Below are positions 19,301-26,885 of a stretch of DNA of 64,000 nucleotides, one piece after another. This DNA is from Leadbetterella sp. (GTDB taxonomy: Bacteria; Bacteroidota; Bacteroidia; Cytophagales; Spirosomataceae). The stretch spans positions 19,731 through 83,730 of the forward strand of contig JAHBUH010000021.1 in assembly GCA_019638185.1 (NCBI GenBank). Reading direction: 5' to 3'. A model generated the notes under the pieces. The model searched no databases, was not told where the DNA came from, and saw only the letters and a program-made list of their open reading frames with translations. The position numbers and the translations under genes are program-made. Every line of letters starts with the position of its first letter. The stretch's first letter is position 1.

Positions 19301-19783
19301 CCCCGGCTATCCGTGGAAAACCTCCGCCCCATGCCTTCCGGCCAGTATGCGGTTTATAAGAGCAGAGAGGGCATTACCTGGCAGGAATGGCGAAGCGGTA
19401 TTCATGACACCCTCAGGATCCGGGATCCTACACCCCATATCCCGGAAACCCATTACCGGCTTGTGTTTGATTACGGGAATAATATCCGGGCGGTAGTGGA
19501 TACCCGGAAAGTGGAGGTTTCCGCAGAGAATGCAGAGTGCATAGTACCGGGAAATCCCCTTAATGACGGGCGAAGCATCACACTCTGGTTTCCGGACCTT
19601 CAAAAGAGCAGCACTCGGCTGCTCACGCTGCTGGGGCAGGAAATCCCGCTGCTGAAAATCACCGATAATGGTGAGCATTACCGGATAACACCGGTGAATG
19701 CACTGGCTAAAGGCACCTATTACCTGAAAGCCGAAAGCCGGTCCGGCAGGGCCTGCACAAAAAGAATTATGGTTTTACAGTAA
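13385..19783 (+). CDS. Giant secreted Ig-like repeat protein with T9SS-type C-terminus
   Basis: About 2132 residues from the ATG at 13385, which gives a good signal peptide (MNKFTLLLAGCLSVSRLMAQ); a TTG 51 bp upstream only adds a poor leader. The body consists of many Ig-like beta domains recognisable by a Cys-Gly/Glu-x start and a YQWQ/FQWQ strand, for example near residues ~128, ~224, ~589, ~1117, ~1214 and ~1476, alternating with Cys-rich gap segments. The last ~85 residues (CIVPGNPLNDGRSITLWFPD to GTYYLKAESRSGRACTKRI) resemble a T9SS CTD. It should be a cell-surface or released adhesin-like protein, perhaps binding polymer or other cells. No enzyme domain is visible. Its 3' end overlaps rmlC by 17 bp tail to tail. 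Confidence 0.83.
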   Translation: MNKFTLLLAGCLSVSRLMAQDPSFVQDIQADKNNVCPGGQILLSARVIHASYYEFQFWDPGSGQWIRLSSGSTDTTLTFIEHLFNSMEVSVTVRVLLKNTRAEVTGAPYTLHVHPPVFDVQPVPLTQCNGGEVTFRALAAGAASWQWESSSDGGVHFSPLTVTSKFKDVTTPALKVTGIINGHHGMAFRCRVKNAHQCEAVSKMAILSVNQLSTAVSPTTSAPFCEGDTARFFPATVTGTPVSFQWQMRKTGEASYSPLPENEKYTGTSARELRVNGIRPGENSYRLKVGFTARTQSASGPADSTVCYLESTRANYTIHLRPAKPTPLDSLESCGPASFLIRAPQDYYWYEDTLASPVRQKSAVYQTPQLNASRTYYYAVKDARSCQSYRQPVKVFIHPVPAQAFSLPDGVCPEETRVLLTITQAENTPRYLFTQSPELDGFVPADSLQALPSIPLNLPLHKTTGTYILRVYTKNDHCVSDTSGVRLKVLQTTRILTPFHPLSVCEGETIRTRVDFEAESPVSITWYKDGEIWTAETADSLVIPAATPQHAGEYRVKINGRCGEVTSEPLEVRVLPATVIREQPRDTVICENGTARFRIKATGNGPLTYQWFVNGSTMPANADSLLIPRAGYGLNEARVVCTISSDCRGQVISDTVTLRVRPLPPAPTVSDTLVFCTSAPVITLAQEGNPYPLNWYNADQVRLNSSTVTAANQTFFVSQTDPHGCESPLKPFLTRIWPAFTIKALSDKTELCLTGNFNRNVQLATFTNIPGPVTFRLMHEGQLLETNSTGSFSVQRPGLYLIHGRQEQCSASDSLRIHPANIDLAHPPAVSPAEACFGASALLKAASEYTGGSHYWWTSPTDPGGFATGSETRVPGIVSDTAFYVSYGGQNATLFCESPRSKVQVTLSSRLEAGHIAENNTVNCAGYNPPTLNSLEPPRAHIQIQWQSTENCTNPHWKDIPGATGLTYNPAALQTTTCFRRKAWNSCDTLYSNTATLQIAPDPMLTIAAEKDTVYSGDNLTVQASLSGGTGNCTILWQVNLLSAAASSSHWTDADTGSVLHYSNPTTPGLVHFRARVNCTLSSCNQAVSGAVSVRFLPRPVVVPLRILSQTAQMANCFGSVSYLQVQAEGQGNLAYQWQRKLPGEQDFTDILPNNFLSGERSYSLRIGNTGNAESPHLAHFRCIITDARGEVSTEVIPLTVNRLSGSLSNQVLCAGNDLHLDLSVSHTVTGTPLNYQWQHRHGTGRPWETLKDTGRVSGSTAPNLAIRDLPELDQAQYRCAVTFVSHNGSCVETTDLMTLKVGSYPGKPDDVEKEICPGEKLGKIAVYPPENTKVAWYYPGDTTSLNRQPDISTELPGHYLIQYTYLSDKKCESPRAAVRITVHPSPPLPFNTTPAVYDETESLTFSASGENLRWYRTKTLNPYEPYPPTFTTTGKKSYYVTQSNVHGCESDRLLIQSDILPVFRITTQPRDQANCQGNTVTFGLRIAGGSGLSYQWQREYFGVFINISGATERDYKIADAGTEPDTDGTRYRCVVRSGQKQLTSDVAALRVNALKPVLPGIDLCPGGSIDFSRYRDSLSGIVEKIEWQKRSGNTYTTVFETPVLTETFTPAAGDAGSYRLRVTFLSTGGSCVRNSNAIRLTMHSLPDLTLLDSVRVCEGVTLAALLKTLPENLTLLSADSSEADPGHPLQPGDQFRVAAFNAAGCTTPFRDFVPRILPAPRPSPADTLIRVCRFSPAVNGSMLGKEKSWWQLPGRDWSSTLEISTAAESEHLIGFKTEGANGCFSDPARLSLLITPCYFAGQLDTCMEFPAHDLQPGTWNYFYRENGEIFAAVHPQGKNTGSINLTLSSTAHAALQDPSGNRLYPRSLTLNTTHKLSFPLKIRYYMSSSEIQNYPDEAPGTLMLLHQDQLTDDCRPGSVALWLKDTLQWQNTENEEYRYFEFETRATGRYFLWKNRVPGGQLTAEPGVSPTPRLSVENLRPMPSGQYAVYKSREGITWQEWRSGIHDTLRIRDPTPHIPETHYRLVFDYGNNIRAVVDTRKVEVSAENAECIVPGNPLNDGRSITLWFPDLQKSSTRLLTLLGQEIPLLKITDNGEHYRITPVNALAKGTYYLKAESRSGRACTKRIMVLQ

Positions 19784-20306
19784 ACGTATCGAAACCGGGC
19801 AGTTCCAGGTCTTTTTCAGAAACGATGGGCTCAGCCACCTGCCAGTCAATAGCCAGCACCGGGTCATTATACAATATTCCCCCTTCAGAAGCTTTATGAT
19901 ACACGTTAGTACATTTATACGAAAAAACGGCGTCTTCCAGCGTAGAAAACCCGTGTGCAAAACCGGCCGGCAGGTAAACCATTTTTTGGTTTTCTTCCGT
20001 CAGCAAAAAAGATTCATGCTGACCAAAAGTAGGAGAACCCGGCCGGATGTCCACCACCACGTCCAGCACCGCACCCCGGATCACCCGTACCAGTTTCCCC
20101 TGGGCAAAAGGCTCCCGTTGAAAATGCAGCCCCCGTATTACTCCTTTCCTGGAAAAAGACTGGTTATCCTGAAGGAAATCTTCAGTGATCCCCTGCTCTT
20201 TGAACAGGTTGATATTATAGGATTCAAAAAAATACCCTCTTTCATCCTCAAAAACACGCGGAGTGATCTCGATGACCCCGGCTAACTTGGTTGGTGCAAA
20301 TTGCAT
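19767..20306 (-). CDS. rmlC: dTDP-4-dehydrorhamnose 3,5-epimerase
   Basis: 179 residues, the normal RmlC size. It epimerises dTDP-4-keto-6-deoxyglucose at C3 and C5 in the dTDP-L-rhamnose pathway. Family motifs are present: FFESYN, DNQSFSRKGVIRGLHFQ with the catalytic His, KLVRVIRGAVLDVVVDIR, YLPAGFAHGF and DPVLAIDW. It stands alone: rmlA, rmlB and rmlD are not in the window, unlike the usual rml cluster. The last 17 bp overlap the end of the giant Ig-like gene on the other strand, so there is no room for a terminator between them. Confidence 0.94.
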   Translation of the reverse strand: MQFAPTKLAGVIEITPRVFEDERGYFFESYNINLFKEQGITEDFLQDNQSFSRKGVIRGLHFQREPFAQGKLVRVIRGAVLDVVVDIRPGSPTFGQHESFLLTEENQKMVYLPAGFAHGFSTLEDAVFSYKCTNVYHKASEGGILYNDPVLAIDWQVAEPIVSEKDLELPGFDTFTVKP

Positions 20307-20445
20307 TTATGGTTGTATTATTTTATAAAACTACGTAAAAACGAATGTGCATGTTAAACTGCCAGCCGTGTTTTTAACGAATCGGCCTCAAAATTATTTA
20401 AAAGCCGAATTATATCCTTAACTTTACCCTAAATTTCCGGTCTTT

Positions 20446-21276
20446 ATGACGAAACAGGACATTATTCACCAAATTTTCAAAAAAAAATCCTACCTCTGCG
20501 TAGGTCTTGACACTGACCCACTAAAGATTCCCCGGCACCTGCTGGACTGTCCCGATCCCGTTTTCGAATTTAATAAGCAGATCATTGACGCCACCCGGGA
20601 CTACTGCGTGGCTTATAAGCCAAACATCGCCTTTTACGAAGCCGCAGGAAGAAAGGGGTGGGAGAGTCTACAGAAGACCCTGGAATACATTCCTAAAGAC
20701 TGCCTCACCATTGCCGATGCCAAAAGAGGGGATATCGGAAACACCTCAGGACTTTATGCCCGCGCATTCTTTGACAAAAGCGCTTCCGGACTGGATTTCG
20801 ACGCCGTAACGGTGGCCCCCTACATGGGAGAAGACTCCGTGCAGCCCTTCCTGGAATACCCCGGGAAATGGGTGATCTTACTGGCCCTGACCTCCAACAG
20901 CGGCGCACGGGATTTCCAAAATTCGGAATTGACAGAAGGTGGGCGCCTGTTTGAAAAGGTGCTGAAAACCTCCCAGGCCTGGGGTTCGGAAGAAAACCTC
21001 ATGTACGTGGTGGGCGCCACACAGGCCCGCAGCCTGGAGGATATCCGGAAGATCGTTCCCGGCCACTTCCTGCTGATCCCGGGCGTAGGTGCCCAGGGCG
21101 GGAGCCTGGAGGAAGTGTCACGCTATGGCCTGAACAGCGAATGCGGTTTACTGGTTAATTCCTCACGGGGCATCATCTACGCGTCTTCGGGCGAGGATTT
21201 CGCTGACAGAGCCCGGGAAGAAGCGGCAGTTATCCAGAAGGAAATGGCCACCTACCTACATATGACAGGCGTATAA
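20446..21276 (+). CDS. pyrF: Orotidine 5'-phosphate decarboxylase, type 2
   Basis: 276 residues, the longer type 2 form found in Bacteroidota, Actinobacteria and others. It decarboxylates OMP to UMP, the last step of de novo pyrimidine synthesis. The catalytic Asp/Lys/Asp motif [11 protein letters not shown] and the phosphate-binding PGVGAQGG region are present, along with the substrate strand [10 protein letters not shown] near the N-terminus. It appears to be monocistronic: a 200-bp gap follows that contains a 12-bp direct repeat and a GC hairpin. Confidence 0.95.
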   Translation: MTKQDIIHQIFKKKSYLCVGLDTDPLKIPRHLLDCPDPVFEFNKQIIDATRDYCVAYKPNIAFYEAAGRKGWESLQKTLEYIPKDCLTIADAKRGDIGNTSGLYARAFFDKSASGLDFDAVTVAPYMGEDSVQPFLEYPGKWVILLALTSNSGARDFQNSELTEGGRLFEKVLKTSQAWGSEENLMYVVGATQARSLEDIRKIVPGHFLLIPGVGAQGGSLEEVSRYGLNSECGLLVNSSRGIIYASSGEDFADRAREEAAVIQKEMATYLHMTGV

Positions 21277-21318
21277 ACGCCGGCGTAGGGTTTGGCAGGA
21301 AGAGAGAGGCGTATAAAC
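21267..21318 (+). repeat. 12-bp direct repeat at the pyrF stop codon
   Basis: AGGCGTATAAAC occurs at 21267-21278 (it includes the pyrF TAA) and again at 21307-21318. It may be a local duplication left by slippage or an old insertion. Confidence 0.5.
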
Positions 21319-21406
21319 AGTACCAGAAACCTGATGCACACCCCTCCGCCTGACCCGCCAGGGAACAGGACCCTTTAAGATTTTGTACTTTTCACGCACA
21401 TTCCCC

Positions 21407-21422
21407 GGCCCGGCTACGGGCC
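21407..21422. other. GC hairpin upstream of the DUF2851 gene
   Basis: GGCCCG-GCTA-CGGGCC is a perfect 6-bp stem with a 4-base loop. No U-tract follows (next bases are GCTCTATC), so it is not a classical terminator; it lies about 55 bp before the DUF2851 start. Confidence 0.45.
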
Positions 21423-21476
21423 GCTCTATCTGTTCTATGCATTTTAAACAATATTACACCATGAACTTTTACTCCC

Positions 21477-22730
21477 ATGAAAGAAGAATTTCTCCATTAT
21501 GTCTGGCAATACCTGCTCTTTGACACCGCTAACCTCAGAACGGACGACGGCCAGCTCCTGACAGTCATTAAAACGGGGATTCCCCATATTCATTCGGGCC
21601 CGGATTTTGAAAACGCCCGGATCATCATGAACGGCATCATCTGGGCCGGTAAGGTGGAAATCCACATTTTGGCTTCCGACTGGGAAAAGCACGGCCATCA
21701 CCACGATCCGGCCTATGACGGGGTGATCCTGCACGTAGTATGGAAAAATGACAAACCCATTCCCCGCCGTGACGGCACCCTGCTGCCCGTCCTCTCCCTA
21801 CACCGGCGGATTCCTGAAACCCTGCATGAAAAATATGATTACCTGAAAAACAGTTCGAAGAAAATCCCCTGTGAAACGCTCTTTGCACATGCACCTTCCG
21901 TAGTAAAAGTATCCATGACCGAAAAGGCCCTGGCTTACCGCCTGCAAAGAAAAGCCGGAGAGGTGCTGCAGATTTACGAGTCAGTGGATCAGAACCTCGA
22001 AGAAACCGCCTACCAGCTGCTGATGAAAAACTTTGGCTTCCACCTGAATGCGGAGCCTTTCCTGCGCCTGGCACGGGCGCTCCCCCACCGGATCCTGGCG
22101 CGCTACAAGGGCAATACTGAACAGCTGGAAGCCCTGCTCTTCGGGCTGGCGGGTTTCCTGGAAGATCCCACCGATGATTACGCTAAAAAACTGTTCCGGG
22201 AGTACCGCTTCCTGGCCAGGAAGCATGAGCTGTCGGGAAATGCGCTGCGCCGGGCCGACTGGAAGTTTCTGCGCACCCGCCCCCAGAATTTTCCTACCGT
22301 ACGACTGGCCCAGGTAGCGGCCATCCTGAACCGGAACGGTAGTTTTTTCGATGCCTGCCTGGAAAATAACCTGAAGCTGGAGAGTGGGGTCTCAGCCTAT
22401 TGGGAAGCACATTACGATTTCTCCAAACCCGGTGGCCCGTTTACCGGCCCGGGGAAAGGCTCAGTGGCTAACCTCCGGATCAATACCCTGGTGCCACTGA
22501 TGGCCGCCTACTACCAGCTAACCGGTAATTACACCTGGTTCAGCCGGGCCCTGAAGCTCCTGGAAGACACCCCTCCCGAAAAGAACTTCATCACCCGCAT
22601 CTGGGATACCTTCGGTATGGAAAGTACCTCCGCGTTTGACTCCCAGGGGCTGATTGAACAATATAATGAGCTATGTACGAAGAAGAATTGCCTGCGGTGC
22701 CCGGTGGGACTGGCCCTGTTGAAAACCTAG
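21477..22730 (+). CDS. DUF2851 family protein
   Basis: 417 residues; the N-terminus (EEFLHYVWQYLLFDTANL...GIPHIHSGPDFENARI) and the block WAGKVEIHILASDWEKHGHH are characteristic of DUF2851, a family largely limited to Bacteroidota and Chlorobi. No signal peptide. The conserved histidines (IHIL, HGHHHD) and the C-terminal cysteines in LCTKKNCLRCPVG (C-x5-C-x2-C) suggest a metal site, but no function is established. It converges on cca with only 7 bp between the stop codons, so the two transcripts must overlap or read through. Confidence 0.85.
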   Translation: MKEEFLHYVWQYLLFDTANLRTDDGQLLTVIKTGIPHIHSGPDFENARIIMNGIIWAGKVEIHILASDWEKHGHHHDPAYDGVILHVVWKNDKPIPRRDGTLLPVLSLHRRIPETLHEKYDYLKNSSKKIPCETLFAHAPSVVKVSMTEKALAYRLQRKAGEVLQIYESVDQNLEETAYQLLMKNFGFHLNAEPFLRLARALPHRILARYKGNTEQLEALLFGLAGFLEDPTDDYAKKLFREYRFLARKHELSGNALRRADWKFLRTRPQNFPTVRLAQVAAILNRNGSFFDACLENNLKLESGVSAYWEAHYDFSKPGGPFTGPGKGSVANLRINTLVPLMAAYYQLTGNYTWFSRALKLLEDTPPEKNFITRIWDTFGMESTSAFDSQGLIEQYNELCTKKNCLRCPVGLALLKT

Positions 22731-22737
22731 AATCTTT

Positions 22738-24174
22738 TTACTTTTCGCTTTTCACCGGCACAAACCCCATCTTCGCCCCTATTTCCAGCATAAAAGGGTA
22801 GGCGGAATCCATCGTATTCTCTACCCTGCAGTCCAGGATAGCCTCGCGTACCTCGGTCTTGATAATGCCCACCTCACGGGAGGGTCCCAGGCCGAAAACC
22901 TCCATGATCATCTCGCCCGTGATCACCGGCTGGAAGCTCCGCAGCTTATCTTTCTCTTCGATCTCCCGGAGCAGCTCCTCCACTTTATCGAAATTCCGAA
23001 GGTAGCGTTTCACGCGTGTGGGGTCTTTGGAAGTGATATCTGCCCGGCACAGGATCATGAGATCATCAATATACTCCCCGGCTTCTACCAGCAGGCGCCG
23101 CACGGCCGAGTCGGTCACCCCTTCCTTAGCCAGGGCTATGGGCCGGAGGTGCAGGCGGACCAGTGTGGTCACCTTCCGCATTTTTTCATCCAGGGGCAGC
23201 TTATACTTCCGGAAGATCCCTTTGACCCAGCGGGCACCCAGCTCTTCGTGCCCGTGGAACGTCCAGCCCACCCGGGGAGAAAAGCGTTTGGTGGCCGGTT
23301 TGGCTATATCGTGCAGGATGGCCGCCCAGCGCAGCCAGAGGTCATCGGAGCGCACAGCCGTGTTATCCAGTACCTGCAGCGTATGGTAAAAATTATCTTT
23401 ATGGCCTTTCCCGTCCATGGTCTCCACGCCCATCAGGTGCACCAGTTCCGGGAAGATGATATCCAGGATACCCGCCATCTGCAGCAGCTTAAAGCCGTAG
23501 CTGGGCTGGGGAGATAAAATGATCTTGTTCAGCTCATCGGTGATGCGCTCCTGGGAAACGATCCGGATGCGCTCAGCCATAGACCGGATCCCCGCAAAAG
23601 TATCCGGGTCAATATCAAAATTAAGCTGGGACGCAAAACGCACCGCCCGCATCATCCGCAGCGGATCATCAGAGAACGTGATCTCCGGGTCCAGGGGCGT
23701 ACGGATGGTCTTGGTACGGATATCTTCCAGCCCGTTAAACGGATCCACCAGCGCCCCGTAATTATCCCGGTTCAGCGAGATAGCCATGGCGTTAATGGTA
23801 AAATCGCGGCGGTTCTGGTCTTCTTCCAGGGTGCCGTCTTCTACCACCGGCTTGCGGGAATCTGACCGGTAAGACTCCTTCCGGGCACCTACAAATTCAT
23901 ATTCATAGCCTTCAAACACAAACTGGGCCGTGCCGAAATTTTTAAATGTATTGACATGAACCTCCTTCCCTATCCGGGCTGCAGAGGCTGTGGCCAGCGC
24001 TATCCCACTTCCCACGCATACAAAATCCACGTCCTTGCTGGGCCGGTTCAGGAGGAGGTCACGCACAAATCCCCCCACCACATATGTTTCCACTCCCAGC
24101 CGGGCTGCGGCCTCACTCACCGCCTGAAATACCGGGTTAAGGTCTAATTCTGCTCTAAAGTCTGCATTTTTCAT
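22738..24174 (-). CDS. cca: CCA tRNA nucleotidyltransferase / poly(A) polymerase family with HD domain
   Basis: 478 residues from the ATG at 24174. It adds or repairs the 3'-CCA of tRNAs (or adds oligo(A); these class II enzymes are hard to separate by eye). The nucleotidyltransferase head has VVGGFVRDLLLNRPSKDVDFV with the metal-binding DVD, followed by RRDFTINAMA, the RNA-binding middle, and an HD domain (AILHDIAKPAT). I prefer the second Met: on the minus strand a perfect -7 box TAACTTTG (24190-24183) overlaps the first 7 codons of the longer ORF (start 24195), so a transcript from it would start at about the second ATG. Confidence 0.9.
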   Translation of the reverse strand: MKNADFRAELDLNPVFQAVSEAAARLGVETYVVGGFVRDLLLNRPSKDVDFVCVGSGIALATASAARIGKEVHVNTFKNFGTAQFVFEGYEYEFVGARKESYRSDSRKPVVEDGTLEEDQNRRDFTINAMAISLNRDNYGALVDPFNGLEDIRTKTIRTPLDPEITFSDDPLRMMRAVRFASQLNFDIDPDTFAGIRSMAERIRIVSQERITDELNKIILSPQPSYGFKLLQMAGILDIIFPELVHLMGVETMDGKGHKDNFYHTLQVLDNTAVRSDDLWLRWAAILHDIAKPATKRFSPRVGWTFHGHEELGARWVKGIFRKYKLPLDEKMRKVTTLVRLHLRPIALAKEGVTDSAVRRLLVEAGEYIDDLMILCRADITSKDPTRVKRYLRNFDKVEELLREIEEKDKLRSFQPVITGEMIMEVFGLGPSREVGIIKTEVREAILDCRVENTMDSAYPFMLEIGAKMGFVPVKSEK

Positions 24175-24182
24175 TCCGGGTG

Positions 24183-24190
24183 CAAAGTTA
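24183..24190 (-). promoter_or_regulatory. Bacteroidota -7 box for cca
   Basis: Reads TAACTTTG on the minus strand, an exact TAnnTTTG. It ends about 9 bp before the ATG at 24174, implying a very short leader or leaderless mRNA. Confidence 0.45.
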
Positions 24191-24262
24191 GCCATTCCAT
24201 AACAAAACCGGCACTAAAACACCCGCTCTTTCGTTATAATCCATAATCAATTAACCGGGATA

Positions 24263-24436
24263 ATGAAACTGCTGATCTTATCGCTGAGCCTGCTGATCCT
24301 TCCTATGGAAAACTTTGCAGCAGAAAGTGTACCCGCTTCGGAGCACTCCGTGATGTTTAAACCCAAGAAGAAAAAAAAGGGCGGACTGTTTAAACGCATG
24401 TTCAAAAAGAAATGTAAGTGCCCGAAAGTAAGCTAA
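24263..24436 (+). CDS. Small exported lysine-rich protein (57 residues)
   Basis: ATG at 24263 to TAA at 24434-24436, 57 residues. Residues 1-14 form a hydrophobic signal-like segment (MKLLILSLSLLILP), followed by NFAAES, a plausible signal peptidase site. The remaining ~35 residues are strongly basic: KPKKKKKGGLFKRMFKKK followed by CKC, 14 Lys/Arg and almost no acidic residues. No family is recognised. It lies 88 bp downstream (divergent) of the cca start and 34 bp before the M1 peptidase gene on the same strand, so it may be co-expressed with the peptidase. Possible roles are a cationic envelope peptide or antimicrobial-like peptide; this is speculation. Short length limits confidence. Confidence 0.6.
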   Translation: MKLLILSLSLLILPMENFAAESVPASEHSVMFKPKKKKKGGLFKRMFKKKCKCPKVS

Positions 24437-24470
24437 GCAGCCGATTTTGTAACTTTTAACCCCGTCCTGA

Positions 24471-26306
24471 ATGATCACCCGTTTACTGCTGCTCCTGCTT
24501 ATCACAAGTCTTCAGCTGCAGGCTCAGGATCTCAATATCGCTAACTACGCCATTGACGTCAGCCTGGATCCCGCTCAGAAGATGCTGCGCGGTAAGCAGC
24601 GGCTCACCTGGACCAACACCAGCACGGCTGCGATCACGGAGCTGCGGTTTCATACTTACCTGAATGCCTTTAAAGACGCAGAATCTACCTTCATGCGGGG
24701 ATCCGGCGGACAGCTAAGAAATGATCGCCTGGACACTACCCATCAGACCCATTTCGGATATATTAAAGTAGAACAGGCCGTTCTGAATGGCCGTACCCGC
24801 CTGGAAGGCCGGTACATTCAGCCCGATAATCTTAACATCCATGACCAGACGGTACTGCTTTTCCCCTTACCGGCCCCCGTGGCCCCGGGTGAAACACTCA
24901 CCCTGGACATGGACTTCAGCGCCCGCCTGCCGCGCATATTTGCCCGTACCGGCTGGGCCGCCCGTGATTACTTTTTTGTGGGACAGTGGTTCCCCAAAAT
25001 CGGCGTCCTGGAAAAAACAGGCACCTGGAACTGCCATCAGTTTCATGCGAACACCGAATTCTTTTCCGATTTCGGCGAATACCGTGTAAACATTACCCTG
25101 CCCGGGCGCTTTGTGGTGGCCGGCACCGGTAATAAAATAGCTGAAAAACGGCTCAAAGGCGGCAATAAAATAGTCAGTTTCCAGGCCCGGAATGTACATG
25201 ATTTTGCCTGGACCGCCTCACCGTACTATAAGGAAATCACGGAAAACTTCCGGGGCATAACCCTCCAGGCTTATCTCCAGCCCGAGCACCTGTCCAAAGC
25301 GGGCCGGTACTTTGAGTCGGTTAAAAAGGCCATTGTCTACATGGAAGAGCATGTAGGGAAATACCCTCATTCCACGCTCAGCCTCATTGACCCCAGCAAA
25401 GACGGAGGCGGTTCCGGTGGCATGGAATACCCCACCCTCATCACCTGCGGTGCTACCTGGGGAGCCGGTACCTGGGTGAAAGACCAGGAAGTGGTCACCA
25501 TTCACGAGTTTGTGCACCAGTATTTCCAGGGCATGCTGGCCAGCAATGAATTTGAAGATTCCTGGATGGACGAAGGCTTCACCCAATACCTGGAAGGCCG
25601 GATCATGGATGCGGCTTACCCGGGCGGATCGGTGTTTAACTTCTTCGGTTTTACCCTAAATGATGCGGCAGCCTCCCGCTGGAGCTACGTAACCATGGAC
25701 CATCCGGCCATAGCGCCCATCCGCATGGATGCCTGGAAATACCCCGGCGGCACCTATTCCGTCATGAGTTACACCAAACCAGCCACCGTACTGCGAACCC
25801 TGCAAAACCTGGTGGGTGACCCGGTCATGGACGAGATCCTGCAAACCTACTTTCAGCGCTTCCGGTTCCGGCATCCCGTTCCGCAGGATTTCTTTGATAC
25901 CGCTAACGAGATTGCGGGGCGCCGCACCCGCTTTAAAGACCTGAACTGGTTTTTCGGACAGACCATCCTGGGCACCCGGGTATGTGATTACGCCGTTCAG
26001 GAGCTGAAAAACACGGCTAAAGGCGGGAGCTTCCGCCTGGCTAACCTGGCAGATATGCATCTGCCCGTGGCCGTGAAGGTCACTTTCGCTAACGGGAAAC
26101 ACGAAACATTTACCTGGGAAGGCGAAACCCGGGATTATCACTTTGGAGAAGCCGTCACTTCCGTACAGATAGACCCTGACCGGATGAACTGGATGGATCT
26201 GAACCTGATGAATAACAGCCTGTCTGTGGAACCGCCCCGCCTGTTTTCGCTTAAATATGCCACCAAAATGCTCTTCTGGATACAAAATATCCTCCAGTGG
26301 GCCTGA
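24471..26306 (+). CDS. M1-family zinc metallopeptidase, exported
   Basis: 611 residues with a signal peptide (MITRLLLLLLITSLQLQAQ). The N-terminal beta domain (LNIANYAIDVSLDPAQKMLRGKQRLTW) is the M1 saddle. The catalytic domain shows GGMEYPTL, a variant of the exopeptidase motif GxMEN, and the zinc site HEFVHQYFQG with the third ligand Glu in DEGFTQYLEG. It should cleave peptides in the periplasm. The replacement of Asn by Tyr in GGMEY is common in the shorter, gluzincin-like bacterial M1 proteins that lack the C-terminal ERAP-like domain. It follows the 57-residue basic peptide gene by 34 bp. Confidence 0.9.
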   Translation: MITRLLLLLLITSLQLQAQDLNIANYAIDVSLDPAQKMLRGKQRLTWTNTSTAAITELRFHTYLNAFKDAESTFMRGSGGQLRNDRLDTTHQTHFGYIKVEQAVLNGRTRLEGRYIQPDNLNIHDQTVLLFPLPAPVAPGETLTLDMDFSARLPRIFARTGWAARDYFFVGQWFPKIGVLEKTGTWNCHQFHANTEFFSDFGEYRVNITLPGRFVVAGTGNKIAEKRLKGGNKIVSFQARNVHDFAWTASPYYKEITENFRGITLQAYLQPEHLSKAGRYFESVKKAIVYMEEHVGKYPHSTLSLIDPSKDGGGSGGMEYPTLITCGATWGAGTWVKDQEVVTIHEFVHQYFQGMLASNEFEDSWMDEGFTQYLEGRIMDAAYPGGSVFNFFGFTLNDAAASRWSYVTMDHPAIAPIRMDAWKYPGGTYSVMSYTKPATVLRTLQNLVGDPVMDEILQTYFQRFRFRHPVPQDFFDTANEIAGRRTRFKDLNWFFGQTILGTRVCDYAVQELKNTAKGGSFRLANLADMHLPVAVKVTFANGKHETFTWEGETRDYHFGEAVTSVQIDPDRMNWMDLNLMNNSLSVEPPRLFSLKYATKMLFWIQNILQWA

Positions 26307-26374
26307 CGTATCCGGTCCTGTTCATTCACAAAAAGTCAGCACGGACAGGTACCCGGTAGCTCCGGGGGGCTCCT

Positions 26375-26884
26375 TCATTCCATTGTGATCTGAGGCAGAA
26401 TTTTCTCCAGGTCATACATGGTCTCACCCGAGATCTGAAGATATTCATGTTTTGCGAAATCAGGAATACCGTATAGCAGGTAGCTTTCCCAGATATGATC
26501 AAAGAACCAGCGCGGGATATCCCCCCATCGCAAGTCATTTTCCTTCCGCTCCAGGAAAGTTTCGCGGGAGACCCTCACAAAAATCCGTTTATCGTAGCGC
26601 TCACGCAGCCGGCTGTCGTGAAAAGCCAGGAAACCATCAATGATCACCACCTCAAACCTCTCCCGGTAAAACCCTGTGGTCTCCCATAAAAGATCATGAT
26701 TAATAGAGCCGGGATGCTCCCAGTCTACCTTATCTCTTACCATCGGGATCTGCGTGGTGGGAAAAACGAAGTCGTCCTGGTAAAGAACAATCGCCGTTTT
26801 TCCCGAATCCCGGAAATAGTTAACCAGCATCCGGGCCAATGTACTCTTGCCCGAACGGCTTACACCTCCTATACCGATCAGCAT
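26375..26884 (-). CDS. Uridine kinase / nicotinamide riboside kinase-like P-loop kinase
   Basis: 169 residues. Walker A is GVSRSGKST at residues ~7-15, a DD pair follows in VLYQDDFVFP (substrate-binding strand of the uridine kinase/NRK group), then VDWEHPGSI and VVIIDGFLAF as the Walker B-like strand. A basic lid region (RKENDLRWGDIPRWFFDHIW) follows. It should phosphorylate a small nucleoside-like substrate in the cytoplasm, but uridine, nicotinamide riboside or another substrate cannot be told apart. Its ATG follows the HerA-like gene stop by 1 bp, so the two are translationally coupled. Confidence 0.8.
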   Translation of the reverse strand: MLIGIGGVSRSGKSTLARMLVNYFRDSGKTAIVLYQDDFVFPTTQIPMVRDKVDWEHPGSINHDLLWETTGFYRERFEVVIIDGFLAFHDSRLRERYDKRIFVRVSRETFLERKENDLRWGDIPRWFFDHIWESYLLYGIPDFAKHEYLQISGETMYDLEKILPQITME

Positions 26885-26885
26885 A

